Assembly: GCA_021776525.1 (NCBI GenBank)
Contig: JAJFFT010000004.1
Coordinates: 248,001-312,000 of the forward strand
From: Robiginitomaculum sp.
GTDB lineage: Bacteria; Pseudomonadota; Alphaproteobacteria; Caulobacterales; Maricaulaceae
Length of the DNA: 64,000 nucleotides
Direction: 5' to 3'
The position numbers were made by a program, and so were the translations under genes. Of this stretch, positions 1 to 8,419 are shown piece by piece. The first letter of the stretch is position 1; every line of letters starts with the position of its first letter. The notes beneath the pieces were generated by a model. It had not been told where the DNA came from, ran no database searches, and was given only the letters and a program-made list of their open reading frames with translations.

Positions 1-1109
1 CAATGGTCACGCAGTACACCCTTGAACAGGCTGCGCAGATCGTTGGCCGGGAACACGTCGCGGCCTTCGAACAATTGCGCGTCATTCAGCCCCGGCCAAT
101 CGCCCGCCATGGTACCGCCCTGTACCGCACCGCCCAACAGGAATGACACGCCGCCAACCCCGTGATCGGTGCCGCTAGTGCCATTTTCGGCCAGTGTGCG
201 GCCAAATTCTGTGGCGATCAGTACGGCGGTATTGGCCCAATGGCTGCCCAATTCCTCGCTCAGACCCAATAAGGCCTTGTCGAGGTTCAAAAGGTTGGAA
301 TTTAAAATGCCGCTCACCCCACCTTCATTGGCATGGGTGTCCCAGCCTTCCAGCGAGATCGCCGCCGCGCCGGGTCCACCTTCGGCGGCCAGTAATTTAC
401 CGGCGGCGCGGGTCAGTTGCTCATACCCGGTGCCAAGCTGGTTGAGATCGCCGATCAGCGCGCCGACATCAACGGCGCCTTGCAAGGCGGCCTGTAAAAC
501 CGGGTCATTGTCATAAAGTTCCAGCGTTTCATCAACGGTTTCCGGGTCCGGCGCCGGCAAGGTCGAGGGTGCCCATGTGGGCACAGATTCCGCGCCTTTG
601 AGGATTAGTGGCACGGTCTGGCCGATGCCAATGGCACCGGGTGAGATGTTGAGGGCCTGCAAGGCGCGATTGAGCCAGCCATCCAGCTGGCCCAGCGCCG
701 ATGTGGTGCCGTTTTCCAGCACATCCTGACCATCAAAATGTGATCGCTCGTTATAAGGCGCGCTGGCGGCGGGCATAAACAAGGCCTCGCCATTGGCATA
801 CATCGCCGCCAGACCGGGCAAAGCCGGGTGCAGGCCAAAGCCTGTGGTCAGAGGCAGCGCACCGCCGGTCTCGCCGGGCGGCAGTATCGCAATGCCGGGG
901 CGCTTGGCGTAATAGTTGTTTTCGAGGTGGGGCACGACCACGTTCAGGCCATCCATGGCACCGCGCAGAATAATCACCACCAGCTTTTTACCCGCCGGTC
1001 CAGCCGCAAAAGATAAATTGGCTCCGGCGGCGCTGAGGCCCATAACGCCCGCGGCGCCTTTGAGCAGGCCACGACGGTTCAGGCATAATTGTGGGGTCTT
1101 GATGATCAT
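1..1109 (-). CDS. DUF1501 family exported protein, 3' end cut by window edge
   Basis: The frame is open from the ATG at 1109 to the window edge, so the C-terminus is missing. The N-terminus has a twin-arginine-like export signal (NRRGLLKGAAG, then a hydrophobic stretch ending near LSFAAG). It continues with KLVVIILRGAMDGLNVVVPH, typical of DUF1501 proteins, which are distantly related to sulfatases/phosphatases and have no firmly assigned reaction. Later segments such as TEFGRTLAENGT and DHGVGG also fit the family. A strong AAGGAG ribosome-binding site lies within the end of the upstream DUF1800 gene, two bases separate the genes, and the two families are usually found as a pair. Function is not known beyond the pairing; family assignment is confident. 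Confidence 0.85.
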   Translation of the reverse strand, partial: MIIKTPQLCLNRRGLLKGAAGVMGLSAAGANLSFAAGPAGKKLVVIILRGAMDGLNVVVPHLENNYYAKRPGIAILPPGETGGALPLTTGFGLHPALPGLAAMYANGEALFMPAASAPYNERSHFDGQDVLENGTTSALGQLDGWLNRALQALNISPGAIGIGQTVPLILKGAESVPTWAPSTLPAPDPETVDETLELYDNDPVLQAALQGAVDVGALIGDLNQLGTGYEQLTRAAGKLLAAEGGPGAAAISLEGWDTHANEGGVSGILNSNLLNLDKALLGLSEELGSHWANTAVLIATEFGRTLAENGTSGTDHGVGGVSFLLGGAVQGGTMAGDWPGLNDAQLFEGRDVFPANDLRSLFKGVLRDH

Positions 1110-1111
1110 GC

Positions 1112-2704
1112 CTATCTCCTTTGCAACTCTGGGGTCATCAGCATCAGGGCATAACCCTGTGCCTTGGTGAATGCCCCGGCCAGAATGTCGAATGAATTGG
1201 TGCTGAGTATCGGCCCCAATATGTCGGTGGCGTAATCAGGGGGCAGGGGGGCATTTTCAATGTTCTGGCCGATCTGGACGGCTAGGTTCAATCGCGCCGC
1301 TATGACGCTGGAGCTGGCCCAGCTGGCTTCGTCGTCCGGCCAACCGGCCGGTGATCCCGCCGAAAACGGGATTTGTGCCATAACTTCGAAAAGATAAAAA
1401 TAAACCTCTGGGGTCAGGGTCGCGAAGTTAAAAGCCCGATACGCGGCGATCAGAAACTCTTCGGAATTTCTGAGCTTCAAAAACTGATTGTCCCACATTT
1501 CGGGAGCCGCAACCAAAGCCAGACTGACCTGTAGTAAATCACCGTCCGTGTCGGTAAAAACCTGAGAGAGGCGGTCGATCAGGCTTTGCGGTGGGGTGTC
1601 AGAATGAAAATGTGCCGCCAGCTTGCGGGCAATGTGGTTGGCGGTCGAGGGGTGGCGGGCAAAGTCCTGTAAGGCGGTCAACGCCTGGGTTATGCCAGTG
1701 TCTGGATAGCTTTTGCCCATAATGGTGCGTGTGCCCGGCTCGTGGAACAGCGGGTCGAACACAAATTGGCCAAGCTGGTCTTGATTGACGTTCGGGTTGC
1801 CAATCGTCCACCCGGTGATGGCTTTGGCGTATTCGATAATATCGTCCTGACTATAGCCGCCGCCAACGCCCAGCGTGTGCAGTTCCAGTGTTTCGCGGGC
1901 CAGATTTTCATTCAGGCCCAGCCCGAATTGCAAACCAGCCCAGGAATTTGGTCCAAACGATGTCCAATTATCCAGATACAACAACATGCCCTGATGGCTC
2001 TCGACAGCGACCAGCATATCATAAAATTTTCCGGTCACATGGGGGCGAATGGCTTCGCGTTCCATGGTCAGGGCTGTGGGGACGGTGATCAGGTTCTTGT
2101 TGAAGTCTATTGAGAAGTGATCGCTCCAGAACCGCACCAGTCGTTCACGAAACGACGCCGGCGTCGTTGTTGCAAACTGTGTCCGTACGGCTATGTCATC
2201 CGTCAGGCTCTCATACATCTGCTCGATAAGTTCATCAGAGGTCGGCGGACCTTGATAAAAAATCGGCTCGTCAGACTGCGCCTTTGGAGAGCTTATTGTG
2301 TTGATGGGGGTTGAAGCCCGTCTTTTGGGCGGTTGCATTTGTTCCTGGCGTTTGATTGTAGAAACCGTATCAAAAAAAGCCGTATACCGGGCGCGTTTGT
2401 TTTTCGCGCCGCCAATCGTGCGTTTGTTTTTTCCGGCGCCCATTGTTCCGGCCAGTACCGGTGCATCCATGGCCACGGGGGCGTCGCTGTCACGGTCTTC
2501 CTGGCGTTTGGTTTCCAGATAATCAAAGAACAGGGTTAGTGCGGCTGTGCTGTCAATCAGGTTAAACTGTTCCAGTGTCGAGGACACATCTGTAAGCTGA
2601 GCATTGAGCCAGTTTGCCGGGTCTGGTGCAATGGTATCCAGTTCACCAAGACGTGCGCCCATACCAAAACGGTGCGCCGCCGTCAGAGCATCAATATCAG
2701 CCAT
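1112..2704 (-). CDS. DUF1800 family protein
   Basis: A 530-residue protein starting MADIDALTAAHRFGMG, which matches the conserved DUF1800 opening (hxxxRxxxG). Conserved segments seen are RLVRFWSDHFSI, NENLARETLELHTLG, GYSQDDIIEYAKAITGWTI and FHEPGTRTIMG, all characteristic of the family. An AAGGA motif eight bases before the ATG supports the start. Residues 60-130 form a low-complexity basic insertion (GAGKNKRTIGGAKNKR), which is unusual. It is co-directional with and almost touching the DUF1501 gene. DUF1800/DUF1501 pairs are widespread in proteobacteria, but their biochemical role is not established. No signal peptide is evident. Confidence 0.87.
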   Translation of the reverse strand: MADIDALTAAHRFGMGARLGELDTIAPDPANWLNAQLTDVSSTLEQFNLIDSTAALTLFFDYLETKRQEDRDSDAPVAMDAPVLAGTMGAGKNKRTIGGAKNKRARYTAFFDTVSTIKRQEQMQPPKRRASTPINTISSPKAQSDEPIFYQGPPTSDELIEQMYESLTDDIAVRTQFATTTPASFRERLVRFWSDHFSIDFNKNLITVPTALTMEREAIRPHVTGKFYDMLVAVESHQGMLLYLDNWTSFGPNSWAGLQFGLGLNENLARETLELHTLGVGGGYSQDDIIEYAKAITGWTIGNPNVNQDQLGQFVFDPLFHEPGTRTIMGKSYPDTGITQALTALQDFARHPSTANHIARKLAAHFHSDTPPQSLIDRLSQVFTDTDGDLLQVSLALVAAPEMWDNQFLKLRNSEEFLIAAYRAFNFATLTPEVYFYLFEVMAQIPFSAGSPAGWPDDEASWASSSVIAARLNLAVQIGQNIENAPLPPDYATDILGPILSTNSFDILAGAFTKAQGYALMLMTPELQRR

Positions 2705-2776
2705 GTATCAATCCTTTTGCCTCATGTCCTTGTATCATGAAACGTATGTGGATGCGAATATCCGTCGCCAATAGCG

Positions 2777-3799
2777 TTATTTTTTTATTGACGGCTTGTG
2801 TTTCCACGGGCGAACGTCTGCGCCACGGCAGAAAAATGTTACCGGCGACCAGGTGAAGGCTTTGAGCAGCGCCAAAAGGCTGATGGTGCGACTGGCCTGT
2901 ACGGCGCGCCTCTTGCCAAGGGCTTGTCCCAGCCCGGCAATGCTGGTCTGCACCCCCTGGATTGTGGGAATAAACTGGCCCTTGAACATGGCCCGGGCAA
3001 TGAATGCACCGACCAGTGCCGCATGAAACGGGAAAAACAAAACCAACAAGGGAAACGGCATGTCTTTGACAAGGGTCCATGTACGATTTCGGGTGCCGTG
3101 AAAGACCGCAAACGGCGATTGTGCGCCGGCCACCCCGGACCCTTCGTGATATACGACGGCTTCGCGGACCTGTATGGCGCGGCCACCGGCCATGCGCAGG
3201 CGAAAGGCCAGATCGACATCTTCGTGGTAACAAAAATAACTTTCATCAAAGCCGTCGGCCGCTTCAAAGGCGTCGCGACGATAAAGCGCAGCGGCAGCGC
3301 ATGGGCCAAACACCTCGCCGGTTTGGGGCAGTCGCTCGATCGGGCGGTGCCATAATCCGCGCCAGGCAAAGCCAACCGGGGCATAAAGGTCGCCTGCACC
3401 ATCCAGCAAATGGCGCTGGTTGGCATCAATCTGTGTTGATCCGGCCATAACAATAGAAGGGTCGCTTTGCGCCATTTTTAAAAGTTGGCGTAACCAATCG
3501 GGTTTGGCATAGGCATCAGGGTTCAATAGCGCGATCCAGGGCGCAGAGCCGCGCGCGACACCAATATTATTGCCTTTGGCAAAGCCGGTATTCTCGTCCA
3601 GCTTGATCACTTCAAAGCGATCATCCAGCGGTGGCAAGGCCTCGATAGAACCATCCATGGAATCATTATCAATCAGGAAAACCCGAAAGTTTTCCATATC
3701 CTGCGCCGCCAAAGCCGCCACGCAATCGCGCAGCATGGTGCCGGCGTTATAATTGACAATAATAACGTCAACTTCGGGCGGTTCTGGTTGGGCATTCAT
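2777..3799 (-). CDS. Glycosyltransferase family 2 (rhamnosyltransferase-like)
   Basis: A 340-residue GT-A fold glycosyltransferase. The nucleotide-sugar binding start is VDVIIVNYNAG (about residues 10-20), followed by LIDNDSMDGS, NTGFAKGNNIGVARG, the metal-binding region ALLNPDAY and an acceptor-side motif FDESYFCYHEDVDLAFRLR. This set is typical of the WbbL-like group that adds rhamnose or similar sugars to cell-surface glycans. Hydrophobic residues near 235-265 (PLLVLFFPFHAALVGAF) may contact the membrane. It lies 72 bases upstream of the DUF1800 gene on the same strand. Donor and acceptor cannot be read from the sequence. Confidence 0.85.
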   Translation of the reverse strand: MNAQPEPPEVDVIIVNYNAGTMLRDCVAALAAQDMENFRVFLIDNDSMDGSIEALPPLDDRFEVIKLDENTGFAKGNNIGVARGSAPWIALLNPDAYAKPDWLRQLLKMAQSDPSIVMAGSTQIDANQRHLLDGAGDLYAPVGFAWRGLWHRPIERLPQTGEVFGPCAAAALYRRDAFEAADGFDESYFCYHEDVDLAFRLRMAGGRAIQVREAVVYHEGSGVAGAQSPFAVFHGTRNRTWTLVKDMPFPLLVLFFPFHAALVGAFIARAMFKGQFIPTIQGVQTSIAGLGQALGKRRAVQASRTISLLALLKAFTWSPVTFFCRGADVRPWKHKPSIKK

Positions 3800-3972
3800 G
3801 TCCGTGTCGCGGCCTGTGTTGACGGGCTTGAGTGTCGTATACCCGATTGATTACAAATAAGCGGCTCTTTTAACACGTGTTTTGAAAACTGAAACGGGAA
3901 AGTCCAAGGGGCCGAAACGGTTGGTGCTGACAGGTCAGGGTACTGCGCATCACCTTCGGCCCCCAAAGGCGA

Positions 3973-4578
3973 TCATAATAACGCGGGATTGCCCCATGTG
4001 TCGCTAAACACCGTTTCGGCCAGTGGCCGCCGGGTACGGGGGCTGGCATCACGGGCTTTCAGGTGTTCGGGCAGGTTCGCATGGGTTTGCGCATACCCAA
4101 TGGCAAAGGCCGTCAGGGGCTCTACAGTTTCAGGCAAGGCATAAAGTGCACGGACCAGATCTGGCACTATGCCGATGATCTGGTGAACCGACAGTCCGCG
4201 TGCCTGCGCCTCAAAGGTCAGATTGGCCACGGCAAGGCCAAGGTCATGCTGGGCTGCCTTATTGGGCTTGCCCGACTGGGCCAGTGTCCCGACAGTACAG
4301 CCAAAGACCAACAAAGGGGCATTGGCGGCCCAAACCTGATTGCTTTCCAAAAGACAGGCAAGGGCTTTGTCATGGGTGCCTGATGCGGGAGTGTTGCGCG
4401 ACAATATAAAACGCCATGGCTGTTCATTATAAGATGATGGTGCCCATCTGGCGGCCTCAAACAGCGCCAGAATATCCTCCTCAGTAATATGTTTGTCGCT
4501 CAGACCATAGGGGCTCCAGCGTTCGGCCAAAGGGGTGCTGATGGGGAGCGATTGCGGTGCGTGTTTATGTTCAAACAT
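3973..4578 (-). CDS. Nitroreductase family oxidoreductase
   Basis: A 201-residue FMN-dependent nitroreductase-fold protein. The N-terminal ERWSPYGLSDKHI and FEAARWAPSSYNEQPWRF segments carry the Arg and Ser-Tyr-Asn residues that usually bind FMN phosphate. The later HDLGLAVANLTFEAQARGL helix is also typical. A GAGGA ribosome-binding site precedes the ATG by eight bases. The gene follows doxX by 11 bases and is probably the last gene of a pirin-doxX-nitroreductase operon, a combination that suggests handling of electrophiles, quinones or oxidative stress. The exact substrate is unknown. Confidence 0.85.
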   Translation of the reverse strand: MFEHKHAPQSLPISTPLAERWSPYGLSDKHITEEDILALFEAARWAPSSYNEQPWRFILSRNTPASGTHDKALACLLESNQVWAANAPLLVFGCTVGTLAQSGKPNKAAQHDLGLAVANLTFEAQARGLSVHQIIGIVPDLVRALYALPETVEPLTAFAIGYAQTHANLPEHLKARDASPRTRRPLAETVFSDTWGNPALL

Positions 4579-4589
4579 GATGTTATCCT

Positions 4590-4976
4590 CTATTTGGCGC
4601 GGCGGGCATCAAGGCTCAGCGTTCCGGCACCGTTGGCGGCCAGAACCAGAAAACCACCAGCAATCGTGATGTTTTTCATAAACATGATGGATTGCATCTG
4701 GTCCGCGAAGTTAAAGTGAAACATCAGCGCGGTCATGGCGCTGAAACCGGCCAGCGCCAGCGCCGTATAACGGGTTTGCCAGCCAATGATGATCAAAATT
4801 GCGGCGATAATTTCAAAGGCGATGACTGCTGGGGCCAGGGCGCCGGGAACGCCGACCGAACTCATATAGGCCTGCGTGCCTTCAAAGGCGCTGATTTTGC
4901 TGATGCCGGAAAGCAGGAACATGCCGCTCAGCATGATGCGTCCTGTCAGGATTGTTGCGTTGTTCAGGGTTTTCAT
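4590..4976 (-). CDS. DoxX family membrane protein
   Basis: A 128-residue integral membrane protein with about four hydrophobic segments: ILTGRIMLSGMFLLSGI, the ALAPAVIAFEIIAAILIII region, a TALALAGFSAMTALMF stretch, and a C-terminal IMFMKNITIAGGFLVLA segment. The pattern fits DoxX/SURF4-like proteins. I chose the ATG at 4976 because AAGGAG precedes it by about five bases and because a longer reading frame would overlap the pirin gene. It lies between pirin and nitroreductase genes, consistent with a redox-stress operon. The molecular role of DoxX proteins in such operons is poorly defined. Confidence 0.85.
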   Translation of the reverse strand: MKTLNNATILTGRIMLSGMFLLSGISKISAFEGTQAYMSSVGVPGALAPAVIAFEIIAAILIIIGWQTRYTALALAGFSAMTALMFHFNFADQMQSIMFMKNITIAGGFLVLAANGAGTLSLDARRAK

Positions 4977-5021
4977 AAAAGTCTCCTTGGGTTGGTTGAA
5001 TGTGTGCTTGAGAGGGGAAGA

Positions 5022-5051
5022 CCGGCGAAGGGTATTTGAACCCATCGCCGG
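5022..5051. other. Intercistronic hairpin between pirin and doxX
   Basis: The arms CCGGCGA-A-GGGT and ACCC-A-TCGCCGG form a stem of about 12 base pairs with one A-A mismatch and a six-base loop. No T-tract follows on the minus strand, so it looks more like an mRNA stability or processing element than a strong terminator. Confidence 0.5.
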
Positions 5052-5064
5052 CCTTGGGTGGTGG

Positions 5065-5754
5065 TTAAGGCAGGTCAAAGACCAGGGCATGGGCACCCTG
5101 TTCGGTCGCCGTCAGTGCAACCGCATCTTTTGGCGTCAGGGCGGCGCCATCGCCGGCATGTAAAGCCGTGCCGTCAATGTCCAGTTCTCCGGTTATAACG
5201 TGCACATAAAGCGTACGCCCCGGCGTGATGTGCAGGCGGGTATCGGTCCCTGTACTGGTTTTGAGCTCATAGAGGCGTGCATTCTGGCGCAGGATCAGCG
5301 AGCCTTCTGTGCCATCAGGCGAAGCGATCAATTGCAAACCCTTGGTCTGCTCAAAGCGCTTTTGCTGATATTGCGGCTTGCCGCCTTTCTCATTGGGAAT
5401 GATCCAGATTTGCAAAAATTCCAGATCGTCTTTTGAAGACGGGTTGTATTCGCTGTGGGTGACCCCGCTGCCTGCGCTCATCAATTGAAATTCACCGGCG
5501 GGCAGGCTCTGGATGTTGCCCATGCTGTCTTTATGCTCGATGGTGCCAGACTTCACATACGAGATGATTTCCATGTCCTTATGAGGGTGTGTGGCAAAGC
5601 CGCCATCGGGGATGACCTGGTCATCATTGATCACCCGCAAAGCGGAAACGCCCATACGGTCCGGGTTGTGATAACTGGCAAATGAAAATGTATGGTGGCT
5701 GTGCAACCAGTACATCGTGCTGGTGCCGCGCTCATTGCTCCTGATAATATCCAT
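5065..5754 (-). CDS. Pirin family protein
   Basis: A 229-residue bicupin. The N-terminal cupin contains the metal-binding set FASYHNPDRMG, THPHKDMEIISYV and GEFQLMSAGSGVTHSEYN, where H, H, E and H positions of the pirin iron site can be recognised. The C-terminal cupin is less conserved, as usual. The ATG at 5754 is preceded by GGAGAAC at proper spacing; an upstream in-frame TTG is less likely. YhhW-type pirins can act as quercetin dioxygenases, but many have no known substrate. It is the first gene of the operon with doxX and nitroreductase and is divergent from a LysR regulator 145 bases away, which is the obvious candidate controller. Confidence 0.9.
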   Translation of the reverse strand: MDIIRSNERGTSTMYWLHSHHTFSFASYHNPDRMGVSALRVINDDQVIPDGGFATHPHKDMEIISYVKSGTIEHKDSMGNIQSLPAGEFQLMSAGSGVTHSEYNPSSKDDLEFLQIWIIPNEKGGKPQYQQKRFEQTKGLQLIASPDGTEGSLILRQNARLYELKTSTGTDTRLHITPGRTLYVHVITGELDIDGTALHAGDGAALTPKDAVALTATEQGAHALVFDLP

Positions 5755-5871
5755 AATGTTCTCCAATTTTTCGCCCTGACTGTGTTTTCAGGACGCCGCG
5801 TTTTTCGCGTTGTGGTTCGTGTTGAGAACAAAATAGAGGTTCCAAATAGAAGATAAACAAGCTATTTAAAG

Positions 5872-5884
5872 ATATATTGTATAT
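5872..5884. promoter_or_regulatory. Short dyad just upstream of the LysR gene
   Basis: ATATA-TTG-TATAT lies about 16 bases before the LysR start in the AT-rich divergent intergenic region. It could be part of a LysR-type operator or an AT-rich -10 region. The assignment is weak because the motif is simple and short. Confidence 0.25.
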
Positions 5885-5899
5885 GAAATAGAGACAATA

Positions 5900-6787
5900 A
5901 TGGACAAGCTAACCACCATGGCGGCATTTTTGGCGGTGATTGATAAAGGCAGCTTCACCGCCGCGGGCGAGCATTTGGGGCTGTCTCGCGCTGTGGTCAG
6001 CAAATATGTGATGCAGCTGGAGGCCGATCTGGGGGCCCGGCTTCTTTATCGCACTACGCGCACCCACAGCCTGACTGATATTGGCCGCGAATACGTACCC
6101 CGATGCCGGGCGATTCTGGCTGATGTGGCCGATGCTGATGATTGTGCCAACGAGGCCAGCGGTGCGGTGCGCGGACGTTTGCGCATCAATGCACCACTTT
6201 CATTTGGGACGCGCCAGATGGGCAGCATGATGGCGCAATTTTGCCGCGCTTATCCTTTGGTGCGGATTGATCTGGAACTTAATGACCGTTTTGTCGATGT
6301 GGTTGATGAAGGTTTTGATGTGGCATTACGTATCGGGCGGCTGAGCGATTCTTCGCTGATTGCTCGTAAAATCGTCGACATGCCCATGGTGACCTGTGCC
6401 GCCCCGAACTATCTGGATGCTATGGGCCGGCCAGACCATCCCGATGCGCTGAAACATCATGCCTGTCTTTTATATGGTCAGGGCAGTCGCCACGTGCCTT
6501 GGCAGTTCACAAAACAGGGCGAAGATATGGATGTCAGGGTCAGTGGTCCTTTGGCGTCTAATAACGGGGATGTACTGGCAGACGCAGCGCGGGCGGGACT
6601 GGGTATTGTTCAATCGCCTTATTTTATTGTTGCAGACGATTTACAGGCTGGGCACTTGGAGGCGATCTTGCCGGACTGGCAGCAATCGGACCTAAGCCTG
6701 TCTGCGGTGTTTCCGTCAAAGCGGTTTTTATCGGCCCGTGTACGGGTTTTTATTGACCATGCTTTGCAAACATTTGGGGCGCGTTGA
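5900..6787 (+). CDS. LysR family transcriptional regulator
   Basis: A 295-residue LysR-type regulator. The N-terminal winged helix-turn-helix starts MDKLTTMAAFLAVIDKGSFT and continues LGLSRAVVSKYVMQLEADLG with LLYRTTRTHSLTDIG, typical of the AaeR/DsdC-like branch. Residues 90-290 form the effector-binding domain (GRLRINAPLSFG, FDVALRIGRLSDSSLIARKI). It is divergent from the pirin-doxX-nitroreductase operon, and LysR proteins often control the divergent neighbour, so it probably senses a redox or aromatic signal. That role is inferred from position only. Confidence 0.9.
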   Translation: MDKLTTMAAFLAVIDKGSFTAAGEHLGLSRAVVSKYVMQLEADLGARLLYRTTRTHSLTDIGREYVPRCRAILADVADADDCANEASGAVRGRLRINAPLSFGTRQMGSMMAQFCRAYPLVRIDLELNDRFVDVVDEGFDVALRIGRLSDSSLIARKIVDMPMVTCAAPNYLDAMGRPDHPDALKHHACLLYGQGSRHVPWQFTKQGEDMDVRVSGPLASNNGDVLADAARAGLGIVQSPYFIVADDLQAGHLEAILPDWQQSDLSLSAVFPSKRFLSARVRVFIDHALQTFGAR

Positions 6788-6800
6788 CCGCCTGATCCGG

Positions 6801-6872
6801 CCCCGCCACGGCATACACCCCGGCGACGCGGAACATATTGCGACGGCGCAGTTCGGTCAGCAGATTGTTCAT
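6801..6872 (-). pseudogene. N-terminal remnant of a large TPR/cyclase-type membrane protein
   Basis: From the ATG at 6872 the minus strand reads MNNLLTELRRRNMFRVAGVY then AVAG. This matches the very characteristic cytoplasmic start (ELRRRNVFRVAxxYAVxxW) of proteins that combine a single membrane helix with adenylate-cyclase, winged-helix or tetratricopeptide domains. The expected hydrophobic helix is not there: the frame diverges after AVAG and stops at about 40 codons inside the end of the LysR gene. The rest of 6788-7047 holds no gene that I can support. I read it as the stump left after a deletion. Confidence 0.45.
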
Positions 6873-7030
6873 GTGTGTTGTTCCGTCCCGGTGCGTCTTT
6901 ATGCGCATCACTCTTTACCGCATCACAGGCGGGACAGGCAAGCAGATGTTGGTGGCATCCCAACGGTTTGTCGTTCTCCGGCTTGATCTGAAAATCCATG
7001 GTGAAACATAATATATGTTGGGAAGCTCTG

Positions 7031-7046
7031 TGGACCCTCTGGTCAA
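7031..7046 (+). repeat. Partial copy of a dispersed palindromic repeat
   Basis: The stretch TGGACCCTCTGGTCAA next to the TetR stop codon matches, apart from one base, TGGACCCTCTGGTTAA in the palindromic element at 15822-15837. The second palindrome arm is degraded here. It may be a decayed member of the same dispersed repeat family. Confidence 0.35.
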
Positions 7047-7047
7047 G

Positions 7048-7698
7048 CTAGACGCCAGTCATCACGCTGATTTTGTTGAGGGCTTTTTTTCTATATGCCG
7101 TGGTGGAAAATGCTGCAATAACCGTGTGAAAACCTAGGCTTGTCTGGGTTGAAAATTGCGCATTGCTCAGCCCTTCAATGGCCCAGGTAATCAGTGCCCC
7201 TGCAAACATTTGGAATAATTGCCGGGCAACCAGTTCAGCGCTAATTCCGTTGCGAAATACACCCTTTGTTTCAGCTTCCTGCATCAGTTCCAAATAAAGC
7301 TGGTGAGGGGATTGCTCATACGATTTATGGGCGTTGAGGCTGATGGCATTAACACCGCGTATGACTTGCCGAAAGGCGGCTTCATTATACGTGAAGGTGC
7401 TAACCAGAAAAGAGCCGACATTTTCTGCGCGCTTGACAGGATCAAGGCTTTTCTTGTTTTGTCTGTGCGTTTTGACGTCTCGCATGGCGATGTTCAAAAT
7501 ATGTACCAGAATATCATTGCGGCACCCAATGAGATTGTACAATGTGGGCGCGCTTACACCAGCTTTGCTGGCAATTTCATCATTTGTAATGTCGGCCAAT
7601 GCCTTTTTTGAAAGCAAAACCATCATGGCTTGCGATATCCGTTGCCGTCTTGCCTCTTTTTGTTTTGCCCGAAGGCCAGAAGATCGATTTGGTTGCAT
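7048..7698 (-). CDS. TetR family transcriptional regulator
   Basis: A 216-residue TetR-type repressor. The N-terminal helix-turn-helix is recognisable in RQRISQAMMVLLSKK, then DITNDEIASKAGVSAPTLYN followed by LIGCRNDILVHIL. The C-terminal half is a helical ligand-binding domain with no recognisable inducer class. A perfect 18-base dyad lies 27 bases upstream of its start, in the intergenic region shared with the divergent NTF2-like lipoprotein gene, so autoregulation and control of that gene are likely. No clear ribosome-binding site is seen before the ATG. Confidence 0.88.
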   Translation of the reverse strand: MQPNRSSGLRAKQKEARRQRISQAMMVLLSKKALADITNDEIASKAGVSAPTLYNLIGCRNDILVHILNIAMRDVKTHRQNKKSLDPVKRAENVGSFLVSTFTYNEAAFRQVIRGVNAISLNAHKSYEQSPHQLYLELMQEAETKGVFRNGISAELVARQLFQMFAGALITWAIEGLSNAQFSTQTSLGFHTVIAAFSTTAYRKKALNKISVMTGV

Positions 7699-7724
7699 TA
7701 TGTGCGATACCTATAATTTTATTG

Positions 7725-7742
7725 CAGTAAAATAATTTACTG
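7725..7742. promoter_or_regulatory. Likely operator of the TetR regulator
   Basis: CAGTAAAATAATTTACTG is a perfect inverted repeat with seven-base arms (CAGTAAA/TTTACTG) and a four-base centre. It lies between the divergent TetR and NTF2-like genes, 27 bases from the TetR start. Size, symmetry and position are typical of TetR operators. Binding is inferred. Confidence 0.6.
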
Positions 7743-7836
7743 ATATAAAGAATTATATATAGTCAAAATGACGGTGATGTCACGGGGTCCTGATCCTGGT
7801 TTCTCAACCGAACAATAAACCATAGGGATGTGCATT

Positions 7837-8316
7837 ATGAAATTTTTGTTGGCTCTGGCCTTTCCGACCATCTTTATGCTGGGGAGTTGTGCTATGGAGG
7901 ACACATCGTTACAAATAATGGAAACAAAACAAATGCATAACAAGGAAATTGCTACCCGATTTTTTGACCAGTTCAGTAAGGGTAATATTGACACTGCATT
8001 TGCCCTTGTCAGTGACGATGCGGTTTGGTGGGTGCCGGGCGATTTGCCTTTTTCAGGGACCAAGACAAAAGCACAATATTTACAGGTTGTAGGCAGTATT
8101 CAAAGCGGCTTTCCAAATGGGTTAAAACTTGATGCAACCTCCATGATCGCAGAGGGCGATAAGGTGGCTGTTGAGGTTTCTTCCTATGGCGAGCATGTGA
8201 ATGGAAAAACCTATACCAACAAATACCACTTCTTGATGACCATCAAAGACGGGCAGATAACCAAGGTCAAAGAGTATATGGATACGCTGCACCTTTTCCA
8301 GTTGATACAGCCATAA
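7837..8316 (+). CDS. NTF2/SnoaL-like domain lipoprotein
   Basis: A 159-residue protein with a lipoprotein-type signal: MKFLLALAFPTIFMLGSC, with the LGSC lipobox placing the modified cysteine near residue 18. The rest is a SnoaL/NTF2-like cone domain (EIATRFFDQFSKGNIDTAFA, SDDAVWWVPGDLPFSGTKTK, ITKVKEYMDT). Such domains act as small isomerases or hydrolases or simply bind ligands. The ATG at 7837 is preferred over one at 7828 because AGGG is better spaced and the signal peptide then begins cleanly. It is divergent from TetR and is the probable target of that repressor. Confidence 0.78.
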   Translation: MKFLLALAFPTIFMLGSCAMEDTSLQIMETKQMHNKEIATRFFDQFSKGNIDTAFALVSDDAVWWVPGDLPFSGTKTKAQYLQVVGSIQSGFPNGLKLDATSMIAEGDKVAVEVSSYGEHVNGKTYTNKYHFLMTIKDGQITKVKEYMDTLHLFQLIQP

Positions 8317-8419
8317 TGCAAAAGTGCTGGTCCTGATCTTGAATATCTGACTTACGCCGTAACCAAATATAAGACATTTTCTGACACACTCTCCGTGGGT
8401 GAAAAACGCGGGGAGAAAA

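Noticed and set aside
3872..3881. AACACGTGTT palindrome upstream of the GT2 gene
   Set aside because: Only ten bases and the symmetry does not extend; such words are expected by chance.
5631..5831. Other small frames around the pirin start
   Set aside because: They are out-of-frame shadows without ribosome sites or family resemblance.
6619..6999. Minus-strand open frame of 126 codons beginning MDFQIKPENDKP
   Set aside because: It overlaps the LysR gene and shows no family pattern; the gene remnant in this area is in another frame.
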